Virus record (IMG/VR): IMGVR_UViG_3300033144_007607 | Span: 1 to 45,897 of that record | Source of the DNA: a virus | Reading direction: 5' to 3' (one strand) | DNA: 45,897 nt | In this document: positions 33,301 to 42,006 of the stretch, in pieces | How positions within the stretch are numbered: position 1 is the stretch's first letter | Layout: each line of letters starts with the position of its first letter | Notes under the pieces: model-generated | Database searches by the model: none | What the model saw: the letters and a program-made list of their open reading frames with translations, nothing else | What the model was told of the DNA's origin: nothing | Position numbers and translations under genes: made by a program

Positions 33301-34258
33301 AAACCTAGATACAGGCAAGTATGAAAAGAAATTTAAAGAGTTAAAAAAGAAAGCCGAAAAAGAAATAAAAATAATGAAGATGAGTGAAAAAGTTAGAATA
33401 GAAAGGGCTAAGGTTTTAGCAAGCTATGGAGCAGAAGGTGGGGACTGGGTTAACGGAAAACTAAAAAGAATAAAAATAAATGGGAAATGGATAGAAGTTA
33501 AAGAGGGTACTAAAATCACATCTCTTACTAAAGAAGAACTAGATGAACTAAGAAAATGGAAGAAGACACACCGACCACCTACTCCAAAAAAACCAAAAGA
33601 GGTAGTGGATCCTTATCTATATAATAAACTTGGAGAAATAGTAGGGACTAAACCAGGCGCAGAATATAAAAGAGAAAAAGGAATGTCTGGTGCCGGAGGA
33701 AGTTTTAATGTAGAAGGTCTAAAACCAGGTGAAAGTTATACCAAAGGAAAGACAACATCCACAAAGATGACCGAAGCGATGGTGGCTCAAAGTAGAAGAA
33801 GACGTACATGGAAAGAGAAAGCTAGACAAAAAATGAAAGAAAAAGCTGCTGAGGTAAAATCATATGGAGGAACTAGAGGAAGATGGAGATTTGGGCAATT
33901 AAGAGAAGTTTATGTAGACGGACAATGGAAAAATGTCAAAAGTCTCGAACAAACAGGGGTTACGTCAATGAAAGATCTTGCCGGAAGAGATGCCAGAAAT
34001 AAAATGATTGAAGCATCCACTACAGGAAAAATGATTGACAAAACAAACAAAAAACTAACTGACGCAATGGGCAAAGACCAAGGCAAGATGGTGAATGCTA
34101 TAGTTCAAAATGTTAGTAATACTATGCTTAGTTCTAATAATAATTCACAAACCAGAGCTGTTGTCGGTGGAGGAGGTGGAGGAGGCGGAGGAGCTGCTGG
34201 AACAGCATCTTCCGGAGGAAATTCAGTAGCAAGTGTAGTACATTGTAATGTAGAGTAA
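30332..34258 (+). CDS. tape measure protein (1308 aa)
   Basis: Longest gene in the window, preceding the tube-cap-like gene. The chain is helical and rich in Lys, Glu, Ala and Arg. A small coiled N-terminus (KQHQKAMKELEMSRSEF) is followed by a Gly/Ala-rich region, and a hydrophobic segment (SGGIAGLIAAAGGLTFVIG and onward, roughly residues 725-760) is typical of tape measures that enter the host membrane. Three 28-30 aa repeats lie in the last third. A run of nine Gly precedes the C-terminus VASVVHCNVE. Tape measures set tail length and leave with the DNA. GGAG precedes the ATG. The role is inferred from size, composition and position. Confidence 0.82.
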   Translation: MPDDETIAPGAGTLEKEVNSAETGRARRINSLTDKVNKMVAEENKKRLQISTEIDSLAKQHQKAMKELEMSRSEFTTETTSSLNRVVKGLGSAVGALSTGIARISADTAKASREAISQYGRAISQDISINKTNTIAMALSQATPLFGYFAAKFMETDVFRKASIKIQDSVASSVKKGLSVVSAPFRREKPKPGGGPRYEEISTGASKARISAASIVTQQNIGRTLEKIDKFSENFGTNLETTLIEEVKEQRVSQQSMFKTFIKNFIHARDVKEEKWNMRLTKAILDLRVGLIGLSSRFNIAWKKTLLSHPTFRTILTVSDMMWRFFSVPVGGILRARGGYQGPLNRAMRTKNVMMKSANVLGLIYSTGIPLLDEIRQSTTYLADYFSKGTFETKLKKSWTIAGKLYRGTKAGMKFAGEAGEGIGEYLRSEFKERKGMEPREALRRKAFEMKERIAKSRLGRSWLGRTMRGYQREQGWQDYPGAPPVRPSGYLGAGGAPAGLLGEGAIRMGSGKTVLSRSSGRTAEQTASYMKRTGKTVTDIARENVMKQGAMYEGRSAFSKGGPARSPEGTIESFNTQSRMQEEVRNLLQQLVEMKQDQEKREGPHSPSMAKNIANLAVDSKENIEKEEEISSKGKKKSESIERKAKSAKHKELKKESFLKKYRKKAMRLNQKRTRFMGKMSKRLKSVGSWLWKGVLFLFSFVKPFFKSLGPALKWIGMLSSGGIAGLIAAAGGLTFVIGIITAALTGLGIGTLVNRWLNRAYDKWEKQKEERGRKYSATEADRWKEIQEEKKTGGFKTKMLAKAKTQTYLSLTRTRPEAEKKTFTSSITRYGLSWLDANAGQQAYMKSNMDKYLQYRPSEITSLRSQWIAEGGPPWYLGSGIENSYEYGERREKRFLKYLQKKGMKVGKAGAIADVIGRDIKIKAQQVKIKAQRAAKFIKEKAITFLTATARQAKLRALQLTAFGADRGVWLANKLSEVRIKGKWFDIKNLDTGKYEKKFKELKKKAEKEIKIMKMSEKVRIERAKVLASYGAEGGDWVNGKLKRIKINGKWIEVKEGTKITSLTKEELDELRKWKKTHRPPTPKKPKEVVDPYLYNKLGEIVGTKPGAEYKREKGMSGAGGSFNVEGLKPGESYTKGKTTSTKMTEAMVAQSRRRRTWKEKARQKMKEKAAEVKSYGGTRGRWRFGQLREVYVDGQWKNVKSLEQTGVTSMKDLAGRDARNKMIEASTTGKMIDKTNKKLTDAMGKDQGKMVNAIVQNVSNTMLSSNNNSQTRAVVGGGGGGGGGAAGTASSGGNSVASVVHCNVE
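33221..33950 (+). repeat. three imperfect protein repeats in the tape measure gene
   Basis: Three copies of a G-[A/G]-x-x-G-x-W-x-x-x-x-L-x-x-[V/I]-x-[I/V]-x-G-x-W-x-x-[V/I]-K unit start near 33221 (AFGADRGVWLANKL), 33419 (ASYGAEGGDWVNGKL) and 33860 (SYGGTRGRWRFGQL). Each follows a basic helix. They look like a small repeated beta module separated by helices. Confidence 0.72.
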
Positions 34259-34270
34259 GGAGATAAAAAA

Positions 34271-35512
34271 ATGGCAACAATAGAAGTTAATCCTTTTAGA
34301 GGGATTATAGGATTACCACCACGTTCACATATAAGTGATGATGAAATTATAAATAGTATGCCTATCTTAAAAATTACACCAGGTAAACCTTATCGTTCTG
34401 AGGGGATAACTGTATTTAGAATAAAACCAGATTGGAATTTGTATGGTGACATTCTTGGTAATAACGGTTATAAAATAGGTGCACAACCAATTAGAATAGC
34501 ATATCTAGCAGATAATTTTCCAACAGATTCATTTACAAATGAATATAGTGAAACATTTCTTCAAAATATTACACAGGCCGCATCAAGTGGTATGTCTCAA
34601 GTATCTCAAATGTTAGGTTCTCGTACTATTGGTGAAGGCGCACAAACCTTGATAAATGAGATAGCTGGTCTTGGAAGTGCAGTTGGTGGATTTACAGGAG
34701 ACATTATAACTGGTGGTGCCAATATGATGCAATCAGGTATGGCAACTGCGAACAAGTTCATGAAAACCATGGAAGAATCAGGGGGTGGCCAGGGTATACT
34801 TGCAAGTGGAGCAAAAACAGTAGGTGAATTATTAGCTGGTCATAGAATTGACTTTCCTAAAGTATGGGTAAATAGTGGATACGAACCTTCATATACAATA
34901 ACTGTTAGATTATATAATCCTTTTCCTGGTAATAATGATGCTCTAAAGAAATATATAATAGGTCCTCTTGCAGTAATATTAACTCTAGGACTTCCTATTG
35001 ATCAAGATCCAAGTTCCGGTGCCGCTTATAGTTGGCCATTTTTTCACAAAATAGTATCTGACGGTATTTTTGATTTAAATCCAGGAATTATTACAAATAT
35101 AACTGTAATAAAAGGAGGGGATCAACAACAAATATCTCACGCACAAACTATGGGAATAGTAGATGTAAGAATTGATTTCGGAAGTGTATATTCAAGCATG
35201 TTCTCAGAAGCAGGAAAACCATATGTAAAGGAAAGACCAACTCTTTATAACTATTTAAATGCAATGGAAAGGAAATTCGAACCATATACTAGAACTAGCC
35301 TTCAAATAGATTCTGCACTGGCGGCCGGAGCCGTTAACGCAAGCGCAAGAAGAAACATAGTAGACGAGATTGAAAATCAAGTAAGAATAGACAAAGGTGT
35401 ATCAGCACGACAAGGGGTTACTGCTCCATCCCCAACATCCATTACTAGATCTCCAACTATTACTCTAGAAGAAGAACTACTATCTGAGACTCAAGCTGGT
35501 GTGGGGGTTTAA
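34271..35512 (+). CDS. probable tail tube cap/baseplate protein (413 aa)
   Basis: Strand-rich ends around a central Gly/Ala/Ser/Met-rich low-complexity region (FLQNITQAASSGMSQVSQML, GGANMMQSGMATANKF). The second half (VWVNSGYEPSYTITVRLYNPF, ILTLGLPID, SWPFFHKIVSDGIF) resembles the tube-like fold of T4 gp48/gp54 tube-cap proteins. It follows the tape measure, as expected for such a protein. The call is by layout and context, not by a motif. Its stop codon overlaps the stop of the convergent minus-strand gene. Confidence 0.52.
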   Translation: MATIEVNPFRGIIGLPPRSHISDDEIINSMPILKITPGKPYRSEGITVFRIKPDWNLYGDILGNNGYKIGAQPIRIAYLADNFPTDSFTNEYSETFLQNITQAASSGMSQVSQMLGSRTIGEGAQTLINEIAGLGSAVGGFTGDIITGGANMMQSGMATANKFMKTMEESGGGQGILASGAKTVGELLAGHRIDFPKVWVNSGYEPSYTITVRLYNPFPGNNDALKKYIIGPLAVILTLGLPIDQDPSSGAAYSWPFFHKIVSDGIFDLNPGIITNITVIKGGDQQQISHAQTMGIVDVRIDFGSVYSSMFSEAGKPYVKERPTLYNYLNAMERKFEPYTRTSLQIDSALAAGAVNASARRNIVDEIENQVRIDKGVSARQGVTAPSPTSITRSPTITLEEELLSETQAGVGV

Positions 35513-36621
35513 CATATAGTATTTCTGAATACCATCGTTAAATAATAGGCAAGAAATAAATTGATAAGGAATTGTGTTTGGCTGGTTAGTTTATTATACT
35601 TAAACATAAACTTTTTATCTTTAAGGACCTCTACTAAAAGAAGATTTACTTGTTGTTTAAAATAAACTTTCGATACAGTTCTTTTTAATGCCATTAAACT
35701 TCTGATATTAGTGTAATATTTTTTTCCACATAAAGAATCAGCATTATCTAAACTCTTCACAAACAACTTTAAAACTATTTTAATTGAATCTATATATTTG
35801 GTATCGTTTAAACCTTTCGTAATCAAATCAGCTAAAATAGTATTTATTTTAGAGATTTTTCTAGCTTCTTCTTTTGCTTTCGTATCAACAACTCTGTAAA
35901 CAGTAATCTTTCTAATAATAGTGTCTATCGCTTTAGTACCCTTCTCTACTACTTGAGTTTTAAAACCATCCTCATCCTCTTCACTCACTTCAATATCAGT
36001 TCTAATTTTTGGACCTTCTTCGGCAACTCTAAAATATGTGGCAAGAAAACTTTTCAAACTTTGACTTATACTAGTTCTACTACCTTGAATGAATTTTGAA
36101 ATTTGATCAATATTATCTTCTTTTATAGCTGTAGTATATCTTCTTAACATAGCTTGACTAAGAAAATATATAGCATTAGAAATTGTTTTTTCTCTAGAAA
36201 AAAGATGAGTTTTACTTAATGTTTCAAGAGCATACTTAAAAGTATCATCAATACAATATTTTAATCTTCTATGAATAAGATTTGTATATTGACGTATCAT
36301 ATAGAATAACATTAAATTTCTGTATGTTATTTGATCTCTTTTCTTAAGAAAATAATACATTAAAAAAATTAGATAATTAGATTCAGCCTCATTTTGAAGA
36401 AGAAATTTGGATTCCTTTCTTCCCATCCACCTTCTCTTGGTAAATTCTCTTACATCTTTTTCTGTAAGATTAGAAACTTTTAAAAAATCATAGTAATGTT
36501 TTTTTAAGTCTGGACGATAACAAGGTTCAGATAACATACTAAGATTTCTAGCGACAAAACTGGCCAATAGTCTTTTAAATTTCGTTTCATCAAGTCGCAT
36601 CTTGTCTAATAAGATTTTCAT
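35509..36621 (-). CDS. unrecognised basic helical protein, end of minus-strand structural operon (370 aa)
   Basis: Mostly helical and Lys/Arg/Tyr-rich (KKHYYDFLKVSNL, FLMYYFLKKRDQITYRNL, RRYTTAIKEDN), with one acidic patch in the middle (EVSEEDEDGF). No membrane signal or catalytic motif. It ends the minus-strand block downstream of the J-like wedge gene (2-bp gap), so it is probably a virion or tail assembly protein. The stop overlaps the stop of the convergent + strand gene. Confidence 0.7.
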   Translation of the reverse strand: MKILLDKMRLDETKFKRLLASFVARNLSMLSEPCYRPDLKKHYYDFLKVSNLTEKDVREFTKRRWMGRKESKFLLQNEAESNYLIFLMYYFLKKRDQITYRNLMLFYMIRQYTNLIHRRLKYCIDDTFKYALETLSKTHLFSREKTISNAIYFLSQAMLRRYTTAIKEDNIDQISKFIQGSRTSISQSLKSFLATYFRVAEEGPKIRTDIEVSEEDEDGFKTQVVEKGTKAIDTIIRKITVYRVVDTKAKEEARKISKINTILADLITKGLNDTKYIDSIKIVLKLFVKSLDNADSLCGKKYYTNIRSLMALKRTVSKVYFKQQVNLLLVEVLKDKKFMFKYNKLTSQTQFLINLFLAYYLTMVFRNTIC

Positions 36622-36623
36622 AA

Positions 36624-39101
36624 TTAAATCACCCGAACAGTTATATTATCCTCTGTAAAATACACATATTCAGGACCATATCTAAGTAACTGACTTTGCG
36701 TTAAATTTTTAAGTTCAAAATTAAAGAATATGCTAGTCTCTGGCAATATTAATCTACAATGACTTATTCCTTCAATATCTTGAACTACATCAATAATTTC
36801 AGATCTATAAAGAAACGCATTTGTACCGAACCTGTCTTTAAATGCATCGTATATAGTCTCTTGAACTGTAGTAATTAAAGAAGATAAAGTTCCACTATAT
36901 GTCACTTCTCTAAACACCTCGACTTCAATAAGCAGAGGAATTGTATATAAAGGAATTAGTATCCATCCTCTTTCTGAATATATATATTTTTCACCCTCAT
37001 CGGTCACATAAACAATAGAATCAGCAGTAGGTTGTTCATATGTAAAAATTAGACTAGTTGAGTCAGTACATCTTATAATATCATCTCTATGTATTCCTTC
37101 TTCTGTAATAATAAATCTGTCTCCAACATTACACACAAGAGGTTCTGTTTCTAAAATAGAAATAACTGGAGTCTTAGTTGTTGGATTTAATTTCATTCCT
37201 GAAAGAAGACCATATGTATTAGTAAATTTTAGATTAATAAAGTCAGTCAACATTCGTTTATCTGATAAATCAACTGTAGTTACTAAAGATTGTAAAACCT
37301 CAAGTTCAAAATTTACTTTGTTTATTCCATCATAATAGGTCTTCTCTATAACAGGCACATCATATACAATCAATGCAGTTGTATCATCTATAACATTTGA
37401 TCTCATAAAGGCACTTAAATCTTTTCTAAATGTTACTTTATTTGAATATTTAGCAACAGGATTGCCCCCTGGTTCATAAATTGTAAAATCATATGTTTGC
37501 TCACCTTCAGGTATATCTGTGAAAGGATCGAATGTATAAATAAAGCTTCCGGCTGTAGTATCATTCGTCATATCAAATGTAGCACCAGTTGATTGAATAA
37601 GCATTTCACAAGTAGTAAGATCTGCATTTGACTCTGTAGACTTATAAAATAATTCAAAAATTCCTTCAGTCCCAGATCGAGTCACTGTTAATAAATCTGC
37701 ATATAAATCATAAACAGTTGGATAACTAGTTTCTAAGGCTGGAATTAATTGAACTGCATAAATTATATAATCATATAATGCTACAGTATTCAATGTCTCT
37801 ATATTCAAGTCAAATAGAGTATAATACTGATCTGCCCCAATTGTAACAACTGTATCTCTAGGAATTCTATCAGTAGTTGGAGGGACAGTCAAAACTGCAT
37901 TTCTAGTTGGTACTAGATTGTCAACTTCTTCTGTACCTGTTCCATATAAAATTCCACTAAATAATTCAATCTCATTGACTTGTAAATCTGATCTCTTTAA
38001 AATTGGTAATGAATTTTGTGCAATAGGAAGGTTTGGTTCAATAACATTTATATTTTCATAATCCCCTTCAGTTACTAATCTTCTAAGCGCAGTTATAGAA
38101 GCTATAGCATTACTTCTAATTGCTTCTAGAGATTCTTCATCAGCTCCTCCAATAGCAGGAGCATTATTAATGACTTCATAGTTTACAATTTGATTCAACC
38201 CTGCTAAAGTGGATACATAAATTCTTTCTCCTTCTCTAATAGACCCAGCAATAACATTTCCAGAAGCTCCATTAGTAACCTGTGCTGTAACCAATACAGT
38301 AGCGCCTGGATCTGGTTGAACTCCTATCAATCCATTTCCAAATGATAAACGTCTTCCAGTATCAGTTCTCCTTGAAGTATATCCTTTATCAGATGGGTCC
38401 ATTAAAAATAAACTGCTAAATTCAGTCCATAGTGTAAATCCGGCATCTCCAGGATTTTGTATTTGAACAGCCAACCCAGCAACTTGACCACCAAGGGGAA
38501 CATCAAGAACCACAAACTGATATTGTTGTGTGTCTCCATCAATTTGAAACTCTTGTACTACTAATTTTAACTGTCTAGCGGGCATAACAAAACTAAAACT
38601 TTCTCCACCTGGATCAATAGAAACAGGAAGAATAAATCGTTTGTTTCCTTCTAAATAAACTATTTCAACAGTAGCATTATTTGTTACAGTTATTGTTAAG
38701 GTGTAATATGTTATAAATTCTTGTTCTCCTCCAGCTGTAAATGTAAAACCTTCAGGAATAGTAAAAGTTGTTAGGGGATCATCAAAACCAAAAGGGATTG
38801 TCATAAGTAAATTTACATTTGCATAATTCGCTTCTTGAGTATCATATCCGAGAAAAGATGAAAGATTTAAAATAGATTCGGGGAGTTGTGCTGTAGTAAG
38901 AAAAAATTCTCTATATGTAGAAAGCTGATAAAATAGAAGGTTACTAGTTAAAGTTGAAACCGTATCAATGATAAAAGATAAAAATGAAGATTTCGTTAAA
39001 TCTACATTCTCCAGTTCAAGATATACTTTTAATAAATCACTAACCTGTGTTCTAATTGATTCTCTAGAAACATAGATTTGACTTGATAATGTATCTGCCA
39101 T
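36624..39101 (-). CDS. baseplate J-like wedge protein (825 aa)
   Basis: Large baseplate protein of the gpJ/gp6 group that forms the wedge ring. A characteristic block reads RLSFGNGLIGVQPDPGATV followed by a GNV turn, and ENINVIEPNLPIAQ lies about 60 residues on; both correspond to the V-x-F-G-[D/N]-G-x-x-G-x-x-P-x-x-G and post-core regions of baseplate J proteins. The C-terminus is built of strands and helices (LITTVQETIYDAFKDRFGTN, DIEGISHCRLILP), also as in J-like proteins. Long size is like T4 gp6. It follows the gp25-like gene in the same operon, as in many contractile systems. AGGATA precedes the ATG. Confidence 0.85.
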   Translation of the reverse strand: MADTLSSQIYVSRESIRTQVSDLLKVYLELENVDLTKSSFLSFIIDTVSTLTSNLLFYQLSTYREFFLTTAQLPESILNLSSFLGYDTQEANYANVNLLMTIPFGFDDPLTTFTIPEGFTFTAGGEQEFITYYTLTITVTNNATVEIVYLEGNKRFILPVSIDPGGESFSFVMPARQLKLVVQEFQIDGDTQQYQFVVLDVPLGGQVAGLAVQIQNPGDAGFTLWTEFSSLFLMDPSDKGYTSRRTDTGRRLSFGNGLIGVQPDPGATVLVTAQVTNGASGNVIAGSIREGERIYVSTLAGLNQIVNYEVINNAPAIGGADEESLEAIRSNAIASITALRRLVTEGDYENINVIEPNLPIAQNSLPILKRSDLQVNEIELFSGILYGTGTEEVDNLVPTRNAVLTVPPTTDRIPRDTVVTIGADQYYTLFDLNIETLNTVALYDYIIYAVQLIPALETSYPTVYDLYADLLTVTRSGTEGIFELFYKSTESNADLTTCEMLIQSTGATFDMTNDTTAGSFIYTFDPFTDIPEGEQTYDFTIYEPGGNPVAKYSNKVTFRKDLSAFMRSNVIDDTTALIVYDVPVIEKTYYDGINKVNFELEVLQSLVTTVDLSDKRMLTDFINLKFTNTYGLLSGMKLNPTTKTPVISILETEPLVCNVGDRFIITEEGIHRDDIIRCTDSTSLIFTYEQPTADSIVYVTDEGEKYIYSERGWILIPLYTIPLLIEVEVFREVTYSGTLSSLITTVQETIYDAFKDRFGTNAFLYRSEIIDVVQDIEGISHCRLILPETSIFFNFELKNLTQSQLLRYGPEYVYFTEDNITVRVI

Positions 39102-39113
39102 ATTGATATCCTT

Positions 39114-39764
39114 TTATATATAATAAAATCCAGTTCTTTTATCGTGTAAATTAGATAGAACGCCTCTTAAATTAGCATCCTTGGATAAAAGTTTTGCTAT
39201 AAATTGAGAGTCTCCAAGAGTATGAATATTTTTATCATAATCAACAAATGAATATATATTTTCAACTTGAGCTTCAACTTCAGGAAGAGCTACACTTTGC
39301 ATAGTTTCAACTTTTAGTTTCCAGAACCTCCTATCAGTATTAACTGAAAGCTCTACTCCAGAAACTTGAAACACTGGATATGTATCATTAGTAGGTCTTA
39401 AATATTCCTGCTCCATTTTTACAACATCGTTTGGATAAGGAACTATTCCATATGAATTTGGAATAATTAATGAAGTAACATTTTCTTTGTTATACCCAGT
39501 TTCTTGACCATCAAATGCAGTAGATACATCCTCTATAAAATAAACAGGAAGAAGAAGAACTTTATTTCTTTTAACTCCTGAAAGATCTCCAGTAAATTCG
39601 TAAGGACCTCCATAAAGTAAATCATCTTCCCAAACAGTATCTGGAATATTCAGGTTGTAATATGTAGTTAAAAAAGCTACTACATGTTTGCTATAATAAT
39701 CGTATATTAAGCTTTGATACTCATGGATATAAAAATACAGTTGCTCATAATTTTGGAATGCCAT
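39114..39764 (-). CDS. baseplate-cluster structural protein (216 aa)
   Basis: Not recognised. Aromatic-rich N-terminus (YEQLYFYIHEYQSLIYDYY), then strands (RNKVLLLPVYFI, FWKLKVETMQ) and a helix-rich end. It lies between J-like and gp25-like genes, where contractile phages place wedge proteins such as gp53 or gpI, but no clear match is visible. The start overlaps the preceding stop by one base. Confidence 0.65.
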   Translation of the reverse strand: MAFQNYEQLYFYIHEYQSLIYDYYSKHVVAFLTTYYNLNIPDTVWEDDLLYGGPYEFTGDLSGVKRNKVLLLPVYFIEDVSTAFDGQETGYNKENVTSLIIPNSYGIVPYPNDVVKMEQEYLRPTNDTYPVFQVSGVELSVNTDRRFWKLKVETMQSVALPEVEAQVENIYSFVDYDKNIHTLGDSQFIAKLLSKDANLRGVLSNLHDKRTGFYYI

Positions 39765-40519
39765 TATTTATTTCCTATAGACTTGAAAGTATGATAAAAA
39801 AGTAAATGATCTCTGAATGAAAAAGCTTCTCTTATTTGTTTATTATCAATTATTATTTTTAATACATCAGACCCTTTTAGGTTAAGATTTGCAGCAAGAC
39901 GAGTAGCTTTGTTTTGTCGTTCAGTTTCAGCTCTCTTTCTTTCAGTATCTGCAAGTCCTGTTTTAGAGCTCTGAACTTTTTCTACTAAAGCTTTTGTTTT
40001 ATTAGTCCATTTTTCAAATTGATTTTTAAGTTTACTTTCACATATATTCGGTCTCTTAAATCCTCTACAACGTGATACTTCATTTCGTATATTACGAGTA
40101 ACAACAGAGGCTGCTCTAGCTTGGCAAGTATATCGACATATTTTTCTAGCTGCGCCATCTTTAAATCTATCCATGCAAGGTCTTGAGCATGTATCGGTAA
40201 GTTTTCTATAATGATATAAAGTCATCATTGCGACAGTTGGTGCTGGAGTTGCTCTTGTAGCTGACAAAGCAGTTCCTATAGCTGCTAACTCAGCATAACC
40301 ATATCTTAAATATGGTCTGAATTTATTTTCAAATGCTGTAACATCCTCAGTTAATAGCTTAATGACATCATTATATTCTAATGTAAGAACCTCTTTACAT
40401 AAATTTAGATGGTCTTTAAACGATAATTTTTCTTTTAATATTTTACTGTTAATAACTATATCAAAAATAATCTCTTTTCCAGCTTCAGTAATATTTATTT
40501 TATCTTTTTTTGAAATCAT
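39764..40519 (-). CDS. Cys-rich structural-module protein, copy B (251 aa)
   Basis: Function unknown. An Ala/Thr/Pro-rich moderately hydrophobic stretch around residues 75-100 is followed by a basic Cys-rich segment: CSRPCMDRF, KICRYTCQ, VSRCRGFKRPNICESKL. The VSRC-x7-C block resembles SRC-x7-C of the 42007 protein, which also has a hydrophobic Ala-rich segment just before its cysteines. The two may be paralogs with a disulfide- or metal-stabilised helical hairpin. The N- and C-terminal ends share a helical FxDHL motif (SFKDHLNL, SFRDHLLF), an internal repeat within this protein. Confidence 0.68.
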   Translation of the reverse strand: MISKKDKINITEAGKEIIFDIVINSKILKEKLSFKDHLNLCKEVLTLEYNDVIKLLTEDVTAFENKFRPYLRYGYAELAAIGTALSATRATPAPTVAMMTLYHYRKLTDTCSRPCMDRFKDGAARKICRYTCQARAASVVTRNIRNEVSRCRGFKRPNICESKLKNQFEKWTNKTKALVEKVQSSKTGLADTERKRAETERQNKATRLAANLNLKGSDVLKIIIDNKQIREAFSFRDHLLFYHTFKSIGNK

Positions 40520-40524
40520 AATAA

Positions 40525-40977
40525 TTAGATCTCCGTGTCTACCACAGGAACTTCAAAAAATTTAAAATATATAGATTCATCTACAGTGACGCTTAAATCT
40601 CCAGTATCACCTTGATAATCCACTTGAATTGCAAGATTGAATCCTTTCCTATTAGAAAGAAATGATACCTCGACGCTAGTAATTGTAGCTCTATCATCAT
40701 ACGTTGTAATAGAGTTTATAACTTCTTCTTTAATTTTTTCAGCGGTATCTTGATCTGCAGGATCAAAAATTAATTTATAAAGATCGCTACCGTACTCGGG
40801 ATCAAAAATATAAGTTCTGGTTGGAGTTAAAAGGATATTATTCCAAGAATTTAAAATTACATTTAGATCTTTAATCCTTCTAAAATCTCCAGATGGGGCA
40901 ATAGTTGAAACATAATCTGCAAGTTTATCATTTGATCCCACTACTGCTTGATTGAATCTATCTAATAAGTTTGCCAT
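40525..40977 (-). CDS. GPW/gp25-like baseplate wedge protein (150 aa)
   Basis: Small baseplate component of the gp25 family, part of the conserved inner wedge of contractile tails. The signature region is FDPEYGSDLYKLIFDPADQDTAEKI followed by EVINSITTYDDRATITSVEV, as in gp25/GPW proteins (F-x-P-x-Y-G-S-x-L near residue 60). The C-terminus is a strand with a charged tail. The length is typical (about 130-150 aa). It lies upstream of the J-like wedge gene in transcription order. Confidence 0.85.
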   Translation of the reverse strand: MANLLDRFNQAVVGSNDKLADYVSTIAPSGDFRRIKDLNVILNSWNNILLTPTRTYIFDPEYGSDLYKLIFDPADQDTAEKIKEEVINSITTYDDRATITSVEVSFLSNRKGFNLAIQVDYQGDTGDLSVTVDESIYFKFFEVPVVDTEI

Positions 40978-40989
40978 TTATAAGTCCTA

Positions 40990-41184
40990 TTATATTGCAT
41001 TGCTTTGTTCTTCAAACTTTTTTTGTTTCTCCTCTTCTAAATCAGATTTCCATTTTAAGTAATCAAGAAAGCGTTTATACGGCATCATCATTATATCAAA
41101 ATATGATTGTTTGCTCATCTCTATACAAGCATAAATATCTAAAGCGAAAGTATTTTTAAACTTTCCTATTTCATCATGCTGCAT
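40990..41184 (-). CDS. small tail-assembly protein candidate (64 aa)
   Basis: Helical, Met/Lys/Glu-rich: MQHDEIGKFKNTFALDIYACIEM and LKWKSDLEEEKQKKFEEQ. The start overlaps the end of the gp26-like gene by 11 bp in the +1 frame. In T4-like phages the gp26/gp51-type chaperones and in siphoviruses the G/GT pair are overlapping tail assembly factors, so a related role is plausible. No ribosome binding site is obvious, which suggests coupling. Confidence 0.6.
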   Translation of the reverse strand: MQHDEIGKFKNTFALDIYACIEMSKQSYFDIMMMPYKRFLDYLKWKSDLEEEKQKKFEEQSNAI

Positions 41185-41965
41185 ACAATGCGCGAAAAAA
41201 GCTGTCGACCAAATCTATATCATAATCGTCTTCATTACCACAACTAGTACAATAGCTTTTCATCTTTAGCTCTATTCCATATATACCGAACTTCTCGCTG
41301 TAATGATTGTAAATAGCTCTCTTATCTCTAGCAGGAAGAGACATATATGCCTCCATAACATCTAATCTATCAGAGTAAGCAATTGGAGTTGTCTTATCTG
41401 GAAGTTCCTGCTTAAATTCCTCAATAATCAATGTTTCTGTTATCATATCCATCGAACTTCCAGGTCTTGAACCAAGCTCTTTAACTGATGTAATTTCATC
41501 AAATAAAGTTGGTTGTTTCACAACTACTGAAACTCCTTTAGAAACAGGTAGAGGAATTTCGCTCCTATCTGAGAGTATATTTGTTCCTGGATATGCGTTA
41601 AAATTAAAAGTTTGAGATGCTTGAACAGTAACTGAATAACCAACATTACATGAAGAACAACTAATTTCATAATTTCGTATTTCTTCATAAGTAATATGAT
41701 ATAGACCAAATATTAATGCGTCTCTATCTTTTAAAGTCACATTTCTGAGAAAATCATCCATACTTTTAATTGTTTTGGGTTTATTAACTATAGAGTCATA
41801 TAAGCATTTATTTAAATGGTCAGCAATTTTAGAGGGAGTTATAAGACTTCCTTTGAGTCTTTCTTCTTCAGAAACGCTCAAGGATCTTAAAGTATAAGAC
41901 TGATTTGTTTGTGGAGTTATTACTTCATACTCCGGATACGCAATATTAAATCCTGTAAATGTCAT
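41174..41965 (-). CDS. gp26-like baseplate hub assembly protein (263 aa)
   Basis: Resembles the T4 gp26 / baseplate hub chaperone family. A helix-rich N-terminal half contains a zinc-type CSSC (YEISCSSCNVGY), with a second CTSC near the C-terminus (KSYCTSCGNEDDYDIDL), so a four-Cys zinc site is likely. The middle has a strand/PTLFDEI segment. The ending DLVDSFFRAL is like the chaperone C-terminus. GGAGA precedes the ATG. It belongs to the minus-strand structural operon between the Cys-rich gene and gp25-like gene. Function by family: assembly rather than virion component. Confidence 0.65.
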   Translation of the reverse strand: MTFTGFNIAYPEYEVITPQTNQSYTLRSLSVSEEERLKGSLITPSKIADHLNKCLYDSIVNKPKTIKSMDDFLRNVTLKDRDALIFGLYHITYEEIRNYEISCSSCNVGYSVTVQASQTFNFNAYPGTNILSDRSEIPLPVSKGVSVVVKQPTLFDEITSVKELGSRPGSSMDMITETLIIEEFKQELPDKTTPIAYSDRLDVMEAYMSLPARDKRAIYNHYSEKFGIYGIELKMKSYCTSCGNEDDYDIDLVDSFFRALYAA

Positions 41966-42006
41966 TTGATTAATCTCCTTTCATTCATATCTAATTGAAA
42001 AATTTC

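Noticed and set aside
41165-41200. Programmed frameshift joining the gp26-like gene to the 64-aa gene through the TTTTTTC run
   Set aside because: The 64-aa frame is +1 relative to the first gene and a -1 slip at the run meets a stop within ten codons; simple translational coupling is sufficient.
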